A stretch of DNA of 64,000 bases from Lumbricus terrestris (GCA_949752735.1 OX457044.1:12821294-12885293), one strand, 5' to 3'. Shown: positions 58,901 to 63,108, counted from the first letter of the stretch. Numbers and translations are program-made. Notes: generated from the sequence alone by a model not told the origin.

Positions 58901-61725
58901 TCCTCAACCTGCGTCTAGACCAGAAGTTCTTAACTTGTGTGTCGCTACCATAAAGATTTGGAAATTGTACAATCTGTAACAGTTTCTGATGATGAGAAAT
59001 CAGATAGCAATGAGACCTATTCTATTGCTGCATGCACCAATAACAGTAACTTTTAATAGCTTGCAGCATGAACGATGCTGCTGTAAATGCTAGTTTCAGT
59101 TCTACTAGGCCCACTAGACTTTGACAAATAGTAGTAGACTTTGGTCTACTACTATTAGTTTACTGCACAGACTCGTTGACACAAGGGCAGCAAGGTACAA
59201 AGATGCAGTTTAAAATCAGGATGATGAAGACATCGTCAATTGACTAAGAGAATGAATTTATCATACTCGTAAATTTATATAGCACCACTTTGGACTGAAA
59301 CCTATAGGAAAAATTATTGCTTAGCCAATGACACTGTTAGGCCCCGTAGGTAAAACAGTAAACCAACCAAGAAGAGAGTGCAAGTGGAACAATGACCTAA
59401 TTGTAATATGGATTTTGTATATTAAAATGATCCAAAGAAAAGTCTAGAAGCAAGTATCTGATTAACTATTCGATCTAGACTTCCTATTAAGTTAGTTATA
59501 AAGTCATTGTCATTGGTAACTAGAAGGCATTGAATGTGAATATTTTCTTGGTCAAGTAATATTATTTGAAATTGGCAAAAGGTTGAAGGTTAAAAATGTA
59601 AAAAATTTTACTTTTTATATAATTAAACTAGTTTAACTTTAACATCTTTGTACTTGAGCAGCATTCTATCACATAATTTTTATGACTATTGCTTGGTGTG
59701 TCGCAAAAATGTTTTGGCATGTTTAGGTCTGTCGTGTGCCAAAAAGGTTTAGAACCTCTGGTCAAGACTGCTTCATTAAACTGGTTGATCTCTTTGATTT
59801 AACGCTCTTTCAATGCAAAATAAAATATTCACATAACCAATCCTGTTTCTTCCATCTCAGATGCATACAGCAAGTAAAAAAGCCTAAATGAAAAATATCT
59901 TTGCACACTAGTACAAACCTTGGTCATCTCTAGGATTGATTACTGCAACTCAGACCTTTTTTCTCCCTTGCATCCAACCTTCAACCTCTTTACAATTTCA
60001 ATAATATTACTTGACCACAGTGGCGGCGACGAGGGGTAGCTAGGGGGGACTAAGCCCCCTAAACAAGGACATCCGGAGTGGGCCAAACGCTGCAACTTGA
60101 CTTTAAATCAAAGAAAGACGACTCAGGAGATGGTTGTTCACCGTCCGGGACGAGGAATGCTACAGTTCGCTCCAGCAGAGATTCCGGGTCTTATTCGGGT
60201 CCAAAGTATGACGATTTTAGAGGTTGTCATGACTGAAAACCTAGGGTTTGAAGCCCATATCAGGCAATATGCATCCAGGCAAGACAGTCGCTTTATGCCT
60301 TGCGAATCATGACTGCACACAGCCTCAAGGGACCAAGCCTACATGACGTTGTTAGGATGACCACAGTGGCCCGCATGTTATATGCGGCCCCTGCATGGTG
60401 GGGATTTTCGGGGCAGCAGGAACGCGGCAGACTGCAGGCCATATTGGACCGTTTGATCCGAATGAACTACCTTCCTGAGGACAATCCTACATTCGAGGCT
60501 CTGTGTAGAACCGCGGATGGGAGGCTCTTCGCTGCCGTCCTACTTAATCCAGGACATGTATTAAACCTGCTCCTCCCACCATTGAGGCCGCAGCCTTATT
60601 CCATGAGGCCAAGACTACATGACCGAATCATTCCTAGGGCGGACAACCTAACGAGGAAATCTTTTTTGACGAGGATGCTTTATCATATTTAAATGTAATA
60701 CCATATAAACCAAAGTGCAGAATAAATTGTTGGCCATTAAAAGAACTTCTTTTTTAAATTTACAATTTATATTGGATTTGGACTTAGGATTTTATGCTAT
60801 TCTAAAACACTTTGACATTGATTGGATATAGAAATTATGTACATTTGTTTATTATACTTTGTATGTACACCAAAATGCGGATAGCAATTGGTATATTAAA
60901 GAATATTCTTATCTTATCTTATCTTAAACCCCCCTAAAAATGGAGGAAAGTGGAACATTTCCTTGAGATTTGGGCTGCTGACTAAAAATAAAATAAAATA
61001 TGTAGTCATCAATTTTGGCGGATGTAAGTGGAAATTTTTCATGAGATTTCGACCCCGATGACTAAAAAAAGTCGTCATAAATTTTGGCGGATGTAAGTGG
61101 AAATTTTCCATGAGATTTCGACCCAGATGACTAAAAAAAAGGTCGTCAGAAATTGTGGCGGATGAAAATGAAAATTTCCTCGACGAGGATTCAGCCCCTC
61201 CAAAACTGAAATCCTGGTGCCGCCACTGCTTGACCAAGATCTGACCAATCATCTCTGATTTTAGCTACACATTTTTCTAACTTCGAAATTACCTTGTGAA
61301 TCGACCATGTAAGCTTATTTAGTGTAAATATTTTTGCCAGGTGTAAGTAGCTCTTGTCGAGACAAACTGAACAAAGAACAAAGAAAAGTTTGTTCAAATC
61401 AGACTCTTTGTTCATTTTTCAGTGATAAAAAATGTAAATCGATCAGATCCGAGCATGAGTACCTACTGTCCTTGTAATTGAAGATGCCTATACATAATGA
61501 AGTCGCCACAGCTTTCACCAAAACATCTATGCAAAAGAGATGCTGTTGTGCTCACGACAGTTTGTGAAACGGGGCAGAATATTAATCCTTGATTTCTTTT
61601 CTTTTCAGCATGGCGATGATTACTTGGTGCTTTTTGAAGATACATCGTACCCAGATGGATACTCGCCACCACTAAATGTTGCTCAACGCTATGTAATTGC
61701 TTGCAAGGAGGAGAAAAAGAAGTAG
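12048..61725 (+). CDS. SGF29: SGF29 (SAGA-associated factor 29) gene, seven 3' exons
   Basis: SGF29 is a chromatin reader in SAGA/ATAC-type histone acetyltransferase complexes; its C-terminal tandem Tudor domain binds H3K4me2/3. Visible exons are 12048-12120, 16257-16315, 21312-21414, 23866-24051, 39968-40061, 50901-50969 and 61609-61725. Each has AG before and GT after (the last ends in TAG), and intron phases (2,1,2,2,0,0) agree, giving about 232 residues. Recognised family blocks in order: [111 protein letters not shown] and a lysine-rich end. Residues known in the human protein to hold the histone tail (the two acidic residues in DDID, the tyrosines of LYPQTTCFY, the phenylalanine of LFEDTS) are all present. 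The human protein has about 293 residues, so about 50 N-terminal coiled-coil residues are missing and probably encoded upstream. Promoter and start codon are not in view. Orthology is very secure. Confidence 0.95.
12237..15746 (+). mobile_element. L2-like LINE, plus copy, split by another L2
   Basis: The 5' half (12237-12611) encodes [37 protein letters not shown] and [13 protein letters not shown]. The frame stops at the codons for LQQRI, and from about 15345 resumes with [11 protein letters not shown] and then [37 protein letters not shown], to STSE and a stop (15697). The 3' terminus is GGGCGCTATATAAATTTATG and (ATTG)n at 15731-15746. Tandem duplications of 22 bases (15345-15388) and of GTCCTGGCTCAAACT lie at the resumption point. 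Confidence 0.88.
12612..15344 (-). mobile_element. L2-like LINE, minus copy, nearly intact polymerase
   Basis: Inserted in the plus copy. On the minus strand the coding part runs to 12661 in a single frame, interrupted only by one TGA (13546-13548). It begins inside the AP-endonuclease ([22 protein letters not shown]), then linker, then reverse transcriptase: [20 protein letters not shown] (motif A), [13 protein letters not shown] (motif B), YADD at 13525-13536 (motif C), and the C-terminal [18 protein letters not shown] to SASE. About 900 codons survive. The first ~100 codons of the nuclease are lost. 3' end: TATATAGCGCCCC and (CAAT)n, plus-strand sense. It is by far the best preserved LINE here, so it is likely young. 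Confidence 0.92.
15747..16256. other. SGF29 intron sequence, no element recognised
   Basis: AT-rich unique-looking sequence up to the acceptor at 16256. Confidence 0.5.
16257..16315 (+). CDS. SGF29: SGF29 exon encoding [19 protein letters not shown]
   Basis: The acceptor TTTTCAG ends at 16256 and the donor GTAAGTA starts at 16316. The 59-base exon completes a serine codon from the previous exon and leaves one base. Its product matches the [13 protein letters not shown] helix of SGF29. The linker that follows in vertebrates is shorter here, because the next exon joins directly in phase. Confidence 0.93.
16675..16862 (-). mobile_element. L2-like LINE 3' fragment
   Basis: TTTATAGCCCCTCTTCAAGG, then CTCATAGGAAGGGTGCTCC and later GGCCATTCTATACTGTCAGG and CCACAGAGAAAG match the 3' end and last coding part of the L2 family. 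It ends at a (GT)n run. Confidence 0.7.
16861..16938. repeat. (GT)n microsatellite
   Basis: About 39 GT units with one GC substitution. No stop occurs in these frames, which produces spurious short open frames. Confidence 0.97.
16939..18797. other. SGF29 intron, unassigned
   Basis: AT-rich sequence without a recognised element or coding signal. Confidence 0.5.
18798..18824. repeat. Perfect 13-bp inverted repeat (hairpin)
   Basis: CTGGTTTATTGCT, one base, then AGCAATAAACCAG. A minimal-loop stem lying inside an intron. Confidence 0.8.
18955..19030 (+). mobile_element. L2-like LINE 3' terminus
   Basis: GAGAGCACCTCTGAGTAGAT, then TCTTGAAAACGCGCTATATA and a (TGAA)n tail. Only the last ~60 bases of the family are present. 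Confidence 0.75.
19088..19570 (-). mobile_element. CR1/L2-type reverse-transcriptase C-terminal fragment
   Basis: The minus strand reads [15 protein letters not shown] (19560), then the thumb region (RLDYSNSV near 19380), then [20 protein letters not shown] (19270) and [10 protein letters not shown]. It belongs to a CR1-like family similar to the one at 58405-61330. Frames are broken. Confidence 0.75.
19590..19775 (-). mobile_element. LINE fragment with polymerase motif A
   Basis: The minus strand encodes [17 protein letters not shown], then [20 protein letters not shown] and CAIRRGG. FRKAFD is motif A of the polymerase. The family differs from the adjacent CR1 piece, so the junction near 19580 joins two unrelated LINE scraps. 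Confidence 0.75.
19790..20985. other. Unassigned, probably repeat-derived
   Basis: Begins with CAATTCAATTCGCTTTATTG, which resembles the reversed tail of a retroposon. No protein motif could be recognised. A minus-strand frame at 20368-20670 has no known family. Confidence 0.35.
20990..21110 (+). mobile_element. L2-like LINE scrap with conserved 3' end
   Basis: Fragments reading DYCNS and YLCELF followed by CTTGAAGGGGCGCTATATAA. Most of the element is deleted while the 3' terminus is kept. Confidence 0.65.
21312..21414 (+). CDS. SGF29: SGF29 exon encoding [11 protein letters not shown]...LPLWIGK
   Basis: The acceptor is TTATTCAG (ends 21311) and the donor is GTAAGC (starts 21415). The 103-base exon reads [19 protein letters not shown] and then [10 protein letters not shown]. 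It covers the basic linker and the short block just ahead of the first Tudor domain. It starts with two bases completing a codon and ends with two bases of a lysine codon. Confidence 0.94.
21415..22489. other. SGF29 intron, with paired TGACGTCA sites
   Basis: TGACGTCA occurs at 21690-21697 and again at 21701-21708. This is the CREB/ATF consensus, but an intronic pair has no independent support as an enhancer. The remainder is unassigned AT-rich sequence. Confidence 0.4.
22490..22948 (-). mobile_element. LINE reverse-transcriptase fragment (CR1/Jockey-like)
   Basis: One open minus-strand frame holds [17 protein letters not shown] (motif A), [20 protein letters not shown] (motif B), [12 protein letters not shown] (motif C) and [14 protein letters not shown]. 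It covers the polymerase palm only. The frame is intact over ~150 codons but truncated on both sides. Confidence 0.9.
22949..23632. other. SGF29 intron, unassigned
   Basis: GC-richer stretch at 22949-23140 (possible LINE 5' leader), followed by AT-rich sequence. Nothing is identified with confidence. Confidence 0.4.
23633..23767. repeat. 23-bp tandem duplication and retroposon-like tail
   Basis: ATTCCCAAGGTTGAATGCTTACT occurs twice in exact tandem (23633-23655, 23656-23678). It is followed by AATAAACAAACTTCATTCATTC, which looks like a retroposon poly(A)/ATTC tail just ahead of the Tudor-1 exon. Confidence 0.65.
23866..24051 (+). CDS. SGF29: SGF29 exon encoding Tudor domain 1
   Basis: The acceptor TTTTCAG ends at 23865 and the donor GTAAGT starts at 24052. 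The 186-base exon reads [20 protein letters not shown], then [20 protein letters not shown], and ends [13 protein letters not shown]. This is the first Tudor barrel. The acidic DDID motif that contacts the N-terminus of histone H3 in the human protein is intact. Confidence 0.97.
24088..24165 (+). mobile_element. L2-like LINE 3' terminus
   Basis: GACTATATAAATTCTGATTG followed by mixed GATTG/GACTG repeats. Only the tail end of the L2 family is kept. Confidence 0.6.
24245..24791. mobile_element. Unclassified inverted-repeat element with iterated terminal motif
   Basis: ATTACAATTCA at 24234-24244 is repeated at 24792-24802, an 11-bp target duplication. The left end is built of repeated short units (CATCAAAATAGCCC, GTCAAAACAGGCCC, CATCATAACAGCCC, CATCATAATCGCCC). 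The right end, reversed, has the same units (GTCAGAATACCC, GTCAAAACAGCC, GTCATAATTG). No coding capacity. An 11-bp duplication is within the range of Mutator-like elements, but the class is open. Confidence 0.7.
25078..26045 (+). mobile_element. LINE reverse-transcriptase C-terminal copy (family B)
   Basis: An open 301-codon frame to 25983. Recognisable parts: an altered catalytic region near [12 protein letters not shown] (the expected YADD is lost), [61 protein letters not shown], the tail [11 protein letters not shown], then AATAAAACG. The C-terminal signature (APAWWG...RTLYKxxY type) is shared with the copy at 60064-60929. The 5' part is truncated and the polymerase centre is lost. Confidence 0.85.
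26046..28890. other. SGF29 intron, largely unassigned
   Basis: AT-rich sequence without recognised genes. AGGGTGTCCCCCAAAAAAA at 27275-27293 resembles a mariner-type tip but no partner end was found. A weakly coding-looking stretch at 28130-28800 could not be assigned. Confidence 0.35.
28895..32215 (-). mobile_element. LINE reverse-transcriptase C-terminal copy, split by another LINE
   Basis: On the minus strand the protein runs from KIKMMVFG (about 32215) through [15 protein letters not shown] (frames broken), [20 protein letters not shown] and [18 protein letters not shown] (31695), then breaks. It resumes at 29094 with [28 protein letters not shown] and [17 protein letters not shown], and ends in a (GAT)n tail at 28895-28920. 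The break is filled by an independent LINE (29103-31684). Confidence 0.85.
29103..31684 (-). mobile_element. APE-type LINE, 5' truncated, about 2.6 kb
   Basis: Minus-strand order: endonuclease ([59 protein letters not shown]), linker, reverse transcriptase ([53 protein letters not shown] = motif [15 protein letters not shown] = motif B, DFADD = motif C), and a C-terminal part with [10 protein letters not shown] and [13 protein letters not shown], ending in a (TGA)n tail. GAACATCA at 29095-29102 and 31685-31692 is the target duplication. Frameshifts and a premature stop near the end make it inactive. Confidence 0.9.
32420..33391. mobile_element. Inverted-repeat element with G-run termini and a satellite core
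   Basis: About seven units of GGACATTTCCCCCC (32427-32560) face about six inverted units GGGGGGAAATGTCC (33286-33384). Tips read GGGTGTAGGACATTTCCCC and, reversed, GGGGAACGGACATTTCCCC. AAAGAATAT lies directly outside both ends (32411-32419, 33392-33400), a 9-bp target duplication. The core is a 35-bp satellite. No coding capacity. Class uncertain. Confidence 0.72.
32645..33255. repeat. 35-bp tandem satellite, about 17 copies
   Basis: Units of the form GAGCTGGATTGATGAAAATA plus TTCTTGTCTAAATTG, with variants (AAGCTGG, TTCATGCTTAAATG). Two main unit types are interspersed, with higher-order blocks visible from 32860 to 33110. Confidence 0.95.
33401..35296. other. hAT interior, unassigned
   Basis: A short match to the nested hAT (GAACCTCGTTTCAATTTGAT near 33598) shows this is original hAT sequence. 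The remainder has no recognised gene. Short open frames at 33979-34692 carry no known motif. Confidence 0.45.
35297..36500 (+). mobile_element. LINE reverse transcriptase, open from motif A to the stop
   Basis: An open frame ends at TGA 36465-36467. It has [18 protein letters not shown] (motif A, near 35391), [16 protein letters not shown] (motif B), [16 protein letters not shown] (motif C), [36 protein letters not shown] and the [14 protein letters not shown] tail. The 3' end is a (CAT)n run at 36477-36495. It is truncated just upstream of motif A but otherwise undamaged over ~375 codons, so it is fairly young. It lies inside the 7 kb hAT nest. Confidence 0.9.
36497..37072. repeat. Tandem duplication, unit about 280-300 bp
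   Basis: Two diverged units share CTTGTTTAATTATTTGTTTA, AGGCCGA(C/T)AATACCTG, GCCTGGGCAATTGTTTGTT, and GCATT(C/T)AATTCAG. A third partial unit begins at about 37073 (TTAATGACTTGTTTAAAGTA). Confidence 0.75.
37174..37995 (-). mobile_element. hAT element with ZBED5-like transposase relic
   Basis: GTCTAAAC at 37166-37173 and 37996-38003 is an exact 8-bp target duplication. Tips are CAGTGATTCCCAAAC and, reversed, CAGTGATTCCCAACC. The minus strand at 37650-37350 encodes, with stops, [31 protein letters not shown] and CEFRFS. These match the C-terminal dimerisation region of ZBED5/FAM200-like hAT transposases. The rest of the transposase is deleted. Confidence 0.9.
38004..38595. other. hAT interior, unassigned
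   Basis: AT-rich sequence with no recognised element. Confidence 0.4.
38596..38915 (-). mobile_element. L2-like LINE 3' fragment
   Basis: (ATTC)n, then TTTATATAGCGCTCCTTCAAG. The minus strand is open for 77 codons: [20 protein letters not shown], then [19 protein letters not shown] and GVGSASE with stop. The tail repeat differs from the (ATTG)n of the 12612 copy. Confidence 0.85.
39287..39967. other. SGF29 intron
   Basis: A frame at 39415-39500 faintly resembles the L2 motif AFSVVGPxLWN ([11 protein letters not shown]), but this is too short to call. Otherwise unassigned. Confidence 0.4.
39968..40061 (+). CDS. SGF29: SGF29 exon encoding [19 protein letters not shown]
   Basis: The acceptor TTTTTAG ends at 39967 and the donor GTAAGT starts at 40062. 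The 94-base exon completes a glutamate codon and ends in phase 0. It reads [20 protein letters not shown] and then [11 protein letters not shown]. It spans the junction between the two Tudor barrels. The upstream intron is about 15.9 kb. Confidence 0.95.
40164..40530 (+). mobile_element. LINE reverse-transcriptase C-terminal relic
   Basis: Across several frames: [36 protein letters not shown], and [20 protein letters not shown] followed by YRRVE. This is the thumb/connector region of an APE-type LINE. It abuts the pyrimidine satellite. Confidence 0.75.
40556..45600. repeat. 5-kb pyrimidine-rich satellite (55/58-bp units)
   Basis: From 40556 to 45600 the plus strand is almost wholly C and T, with scattered A in TCATC, TTATC and CCATC. 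From about 40790 to 44800 it is a tandem array of two interspersed unit lengths: 58 bases (CCTCATTCTTCTTCCTCCTC and so on to CTCCTTCC) and 55 bases (lacking three bases near CATCCATCTCATCC). There are roughly 70 units. From 44800 to 45600 the order decays into CTCCTCATCCTC/TTTTCCTCC words. Stop codons cannot form on the plus strand because A is always followed by T or C, so very long frames (over 1,670 codons in two frames) are artefacts. Confidence 0.95.
45589..45886. repeat. 64-bp direct duplication flanking a hairpin
   Basis: Bases 45589-45652 (TCTCCTCCGGCTCCCTCCCT to ATTAAAA) recur at 45823-45886 with one mismatch. The interval contains a 46-bp inverted repeat. The duplication copies the very end of the pyrimidine tract. 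Confidence 0.9.
45655..45757. repeat. 46-bp inverted repeat with 11-base spacer
   Basis: The left arm 45655-45700 starts AAAATCTCCACTTCTC and ends GTAGCCTCTTG. The right arm 45712-45757 starts CAAGAGGCTACAC and ends GTGGAGATTTT. Arms differ at one position. The spacer is GTTTTTCCATA. Confidence 0.93.
46031..46885 (+). mobile_element. CACCC-rich retroposon (Penelope- or SINE-like, class uncertain)
   Basis: It starts with ACTAGCTGAGGTACCCGGCA TTGCCCGTG and ends GAACAAACAGACAGACAG, CACACAGAATC, CTTTATTTATATAGAT. The start ACTAGCTGAxxxCCCGGC and this end recall a retroposon type common in invertebrate and fish genomes (from memory, unverified). Inside, a unit of about 140 bases beginning CGCCACCCGTGAAATTAGG and continuing into C-rich CACCCCACC sequence repeats three times (46150-46500), followed by two related units with GGTGGTAGAGA(A/T)TCGCCAACC. 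Confidence 0.6.
46952..47447. mobile_element. Non-autonomous hAT element (CAGGGGTGTCAAA family)
   Basis: TGTTAGAG at 46944-46951 and 47448-47455 is an exact 8-bp target duplication. Tips are CAGGGGTGTCAAA and, reversed, CAGGGGTGTCAAAGAGC. Repeated GGCGGGCCAG words lie inside both ends. 496 bases, no transposase. Confidence 0.93.
47456..47754. other. Intron with a weak L2 3' scrap
   Basis: AACCAGGTTTGGGAACACTC CTGAGTAG near 47697-47725 resembles the L2 3' end. Otherwise nothing is recognised. Confidence 0.4.
47755..47970 (+). mobile_element. L2-like LINE 3' fragment with (TTAA)n tail
   Basis: Encodes [18 protein letters not shown], then [10 protein letters not shown] and WAGSTSE with stop, then GAGGCGCTATATAAATTATC and an AATTAATT tail. 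It is the same subfamily as 48570-50278. Confidence 0.82.
47971..48569. other. SGF29 intron, unassigned
   Basis: No element recognised. CCTTAAAGGAACTGCTCACAG near 48272 may be an L2 scrap. Confidence 0.4.
48570..50278 (+). mobile_element. L2-like LINE, 5' truncated, frameshifted
   Basis: Reads in order, across several frames: [85 protein letters not shown] (motif A), [18 protein letters not shown] (motif B), [18 protein letters not shown] (motif C), [35 protein letters not shown], then the 3' end GAGGCGCTATATAAAGTTTC and (GAAT)n. It diverges from the 12612 copy, so it is an older subfamily. Confidence 0.88.
50440..50795 (+). repeat. Direct duplication of an internal L2 segment
   Basis: ATTGTCCCAACATTTATCAT through AGAAATCATTCTACCGAAAC (50451-50759) repeats 48769-49078 nearly base for base. 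It has no L2 3' end of its own, lies about 1.7 kb downstream of its source, and sits 100 bases before the SGF29 aromatic-cage exon. Confidence 0.88.
50901..50969 (+). CDS. SGF29: SGF29 exon encoding [15 protein letters not shown] (aromatic cage)
   Basis: The acceptor TTTTCAG ends at 50900 and the donor GTAAGT starts at 50970. The 69-base exon has exactly 23 codons, phase 0 at both ends. It holds both tyrosines of the H3K4me3-binding cage known from the human structure. The upstream intron is about 10.8 kb and carries the 5 kb pyrimidine satellite. Confidence 0.96.
50970..51379. other. SGF29 intron, unassigned
   Basis: No recognised element. Confidence 0.4.
51380..51570. repeat. TTTTCGTTAACGAAAA palindromic repeat region
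   Basis: Repeated TTTTAGTTTTCGTT words lead to the 20-bp palindrome CGTTTTCGTTAACGAAAACG (51495-51514) and a second arm TTTTCATTAACGAAAACAAC. It resembles a short palindromic MITE. Confidence 0.65.
51785..52610 (+). mobile_element. LINE copy: 5' leader fused to RT C-terminus (family C)
   Basis: A leader GGGGTGGTTTGCCATTGCCT at 51802-51821, which also occurs in variant form ahead of the LINE at 56875, is followed at 51891 directly by [34 protein letters not shown], then after a frameshift [50 protein letters not shown], ending at TGA 52601-52603. Nuclease and polymerase centre are missing, so this is an internally deleted copy. Confidence 0.78.
52838..52900 (+). mobile_element. Tiny LINE scrap (YLGSLITED motif)
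   Basis: [13 protein letters not shown] can be read across 52866-52905. It matches the same connector segment as 54370 and 52020. Too short to say more. Confidence 0.5.
52901..53234. other. Unassigned; possible end of a non-autonomous element
   Basis: Contains GCGAAACGAGCGAAGCCACG and GGGTCTGTGGCAGAGCCCC, wording seen at the ends of MITE-like elements. No partner end or target duplication could be established. Confidence 0.35.
53235..53580. repeat. Three imperfect tandem units of about 120 bp
   Basis: Each unit has AGACTTCAATAAATGTCYCC (or variant), a T-rich stretch, and TTAAGCTGTCATCTCA-like sequence (53235, 53365, 53460 starts). Decayed. Confidence 0.65.
53800..57113 (-). mobile_element. 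Nearly full-length APE-type LINE (family C)
   Basis: Minus-strand order: leader with GGTGGTTTCCCATTGCCT-like sequence (reversed orientation at 56860-56880), N-terminal [17 protein letters not shown] (endonuclease start, 56690), [42 protein letters not shown] (catalytic box), a charged linker (55845-55318), reverse transcriptase with [18 protein letters not shown] (motif A), [20 protein letters not shown] (motif B), [13 protein letters not shown] (motif C), [35 protein letters not shown] and a tail near 53940. About 3.3 kb. Frameshifts near 56500, 55850, 55240 and 54460 and internal stops inactivate it. Confidence 0.92.
57114..57545. other. Unassigned; GGGACCGTCCC-type words
   Basis: GGAGGGACCGTCCCAAG at 57448 resembles GGGGACCGTCCCTCGC at 53672, placing related short repeats on both sides of the LINE. 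No full element was established. Confidence 0.4.
57546..57900 (+). mobile_element. LINE fragment, family C connector region
   Basis: Encodes [40 protein letters not shown] and [20 protein letters not shown], then after a stop [14 protein letters not shown]. It is the same segment as 54300-54060 but in the opposite orientation. Confidence 0.82.
57901..58404. other. SGF29 intron, unassigned
   Basis: No recognised element. Confidence 0.4.
58921..59760. mobile_element. hAT element in the CR1 copy
   Basis: Target duplication GTCTAGAC (58913-58920) versus GTCAAGAC (59761-59768), one mismatch. Tips are CAGAAGTTCTTAAC and, reversed, CAGAGGTTCTAAACC. No transposase is recognised. An L2 3' end scrap (AATTTATATAGCACCACTTT) lies at about 59270-59290. 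Confidence 0.82.
60018..61228. mobile_element. hAT element CAGTGGCGGC, itself carrying a LINE
   Basis: CTTGACCA at 60010-60017 and 61229-61236 is an exact 8-bp duplication. Tips are CAGTGGCGGCGACGAGG and, reversed, CAGTGGCGGCACCAGG. A unit of about 75 bases with ATTTTGGCGGATG(T/A)AAGTGGAAAT repeats about three times near the right end (61005-61180). Confidence 0.9.
60064..60929 (+). mobile_element. LINE C-terminal copy inside the hAT (family B)
   Basis: Encodes [65 protein letters not shown] and [11 protein letters not shown] with stop at 60692, then AATAAA and a (TCTTA)n tail. CCCCCTAAA at 60055-60063 and 60930-60938 is the target duplication. One frameshift near 60300. The same clade as 25078-26045 but strongly diverged from it. 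Confidence 0.88.
61341..61608. other. Last SGF29 intron, 3' part
   Basis: No recognised element; polypyrimidine tract TTTCTTTTCTTTTCAG at the acceptor. Confidence 0.5.
61609..61725 (+). CDS. SGF29: SGF29 terminal exon with stop codon
   Basis: The acceptor CTTTTCAG ends at 61608. The coding part reads [20 protein letters not shown], then [18 protein letters not shown], and stops at TAG 61723-61725. The phenylalanine of the methyl-lysine cage (LFEDTS) is present. The lysine-rich tail is typical of the family. Confidence 0.97.
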   Translation, partial: HGDDYLVLFEDTSYPDGYSPPLNVAQRYVIACKEEKKK

Positions 61726-61815
61726 ATTGACTTGGATGATACTAGATGAAAAAACTAATAACTTTCATTATCACACATAATTATAGGTCACAGATATGAT
61801 ATGATGTAATCAAAC

Positions 61816-61821
61816 AATAAA
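61816..61821 (+). promoter_or_regulatory. Poly(A) signal AATAAA of SGF29
   Basis: A canonical AATAAA lies 91 bases after the SGF29 stop codon, with TG-rich sequence (GATTATGTGTTGC) about 20 bases later. This makes a short 3' UTR likely. Confidence 0.7.
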
Positions 61822-61918
61822 TGAAGCATCATGTACTCCAGATTATGTGTTGCATTGAGCTAATAATAATAATAGCAGCAGCAATTTCTCTGGTGTCATA
61901 ACTTGGCTATTCCACTGC

Positions 61919-61985
61919 CACAACGTTTCTCAACCTGTGGTTGTGACCCCTACAGAGGTCGCCAGACGATTTTCAAGGGGTCGCC
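61919..61985. mobile_element. Possible hAT tip (GTTTCTCAACCTGTGG)
   Basis: CAACGTTTCTCAACCTGTGG, GTCGCCAG and GGGGTCGCCTGG resemble the end of a common hAT type. No opposite end or target duplication was found. Confidence 0.45.
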
Positions 61986-63108
61986 TGGATCCTTCATAAA
62001 TTTGTAAAATATGCAAATGCAATTTCAACGCTATCTACTACACTTTCTCCTCAAAGTCCGACGTGTAGGCTACCTCACTGTGGTTGGGGGGATGTGAAAT
62101 ATACAAGTAGGGCTATGCCATCAGTGGAGAAGGGTTTGACTGAAGTAGGCCTATAATGTTATGAGAGATGGACAGGCCCAGGGAGAACCCTGAAAGTTGT
62201 GGCAAGCACATGCGGTGAAGACTGCGGGGGCTAGCGCATCATCGACAAGCACTGGTATACCACGCAGTCGATCCAGTCGTGTGCTACGATCTGCCGATCG
62301 ACTTCGTCGTCTCGTCAACCTCTATGACGGTGACCTCTACGACTGATCGACTTGGCTCGGCCGACGATCGACTCGATCGAGTTCATCGTCTTGGACAAAA
62401 TTGGCCCAAATTAGGCTACAGACGACTGATGCTTTCTTTTATCCCATTATCTAAGTTAGGCCTATTAGTTAATTTCACAGACATGCAGCTGCTTAGTGTT
62501 AGGGCTACCTTGCGTCCGGTTTCCCCGAACAGTTCTCTTTTCAGGTCCTTGTCCGGGCGGCTTTCCAGAAATATGCATCTTATTCCCGTCCGTCCCCGAT
62601 CGATCGATCTTACTTTTCCGTGTTATAGAAGACTTACTATTCCGTTCCGTAAACTAAACGCGCTCCAGCATTTAGCTCAACGGTATGTTTGCCATTGGAC
62701 TTCCGGTTCCTGAAGCGGTTTTTTTGTACACTAAACGCACGACTATAACGCGAGTTAGGCCTACATAATGATAAATGTAAATAAAATGATTAATTTGTCA
62801 ATTTAACGACAAAAATTTACATAAAAAAGCCGAAACGTAAGTTTTTATATACAGACTCACTGAAATTCCGATAGGCCTACACAGCCTTTGGTGCAGGTCG
62901 TTATGACTGGGAAGCTGACTGTTTGGCATACGGCAGCGGAGCTCATATCTCAGTTGCCATTTAGGCCTAAAGACGCACGTCGAAACGCCGAAGCATGTTA
63001 AGAGTGTTTGGGGAACTTCATATAGGCTACCAAAGTAGAAAAAAATTCGTAACACCGGGTTCGAAAAGCGGCGAATCTGTAGGCTAATAGGGCCTAATAA
63101 TGGTGCGC
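61986..63108. other. 3' flank of SGF29, unassigned, TAGGCCTA-rich
   Basis: No recognised gene. A plus-strand frame at 62279-62713 has no known family. Five TAGGCCTA palindromes lie at 62146, 62457, 62756, 62872 and 62962. GATCGA-rich words cluster at 62287-62380. Confidence 0.4.

Larger units (their letters stand above)
58405..61340 (+). mobile_element. CR1-like LINE copy carrying two hAT insertions
   Basis: Before 58920 the plus strand reads [16 protein letters not shown] (motif A, altered), [25 protein letters not shown] then GSIFG (motif B, broken) and [13 protein letters not shown]. After the first hAT (58921-59760) it resumes with [19 protein letters not shown] (59930-59975). After the second hAT (60018-61228) a frame [19 protein letters not shown] continues. 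Many stops. Both gaps coincide with target-duplicated hATs. Confidence 0.78.

Noticed and set aside
62279..62713. 144-codon open frame downstream of SGF29
   Set aside because: No recognisable domain, no splice or poly(A) context, and composition like its flanks.
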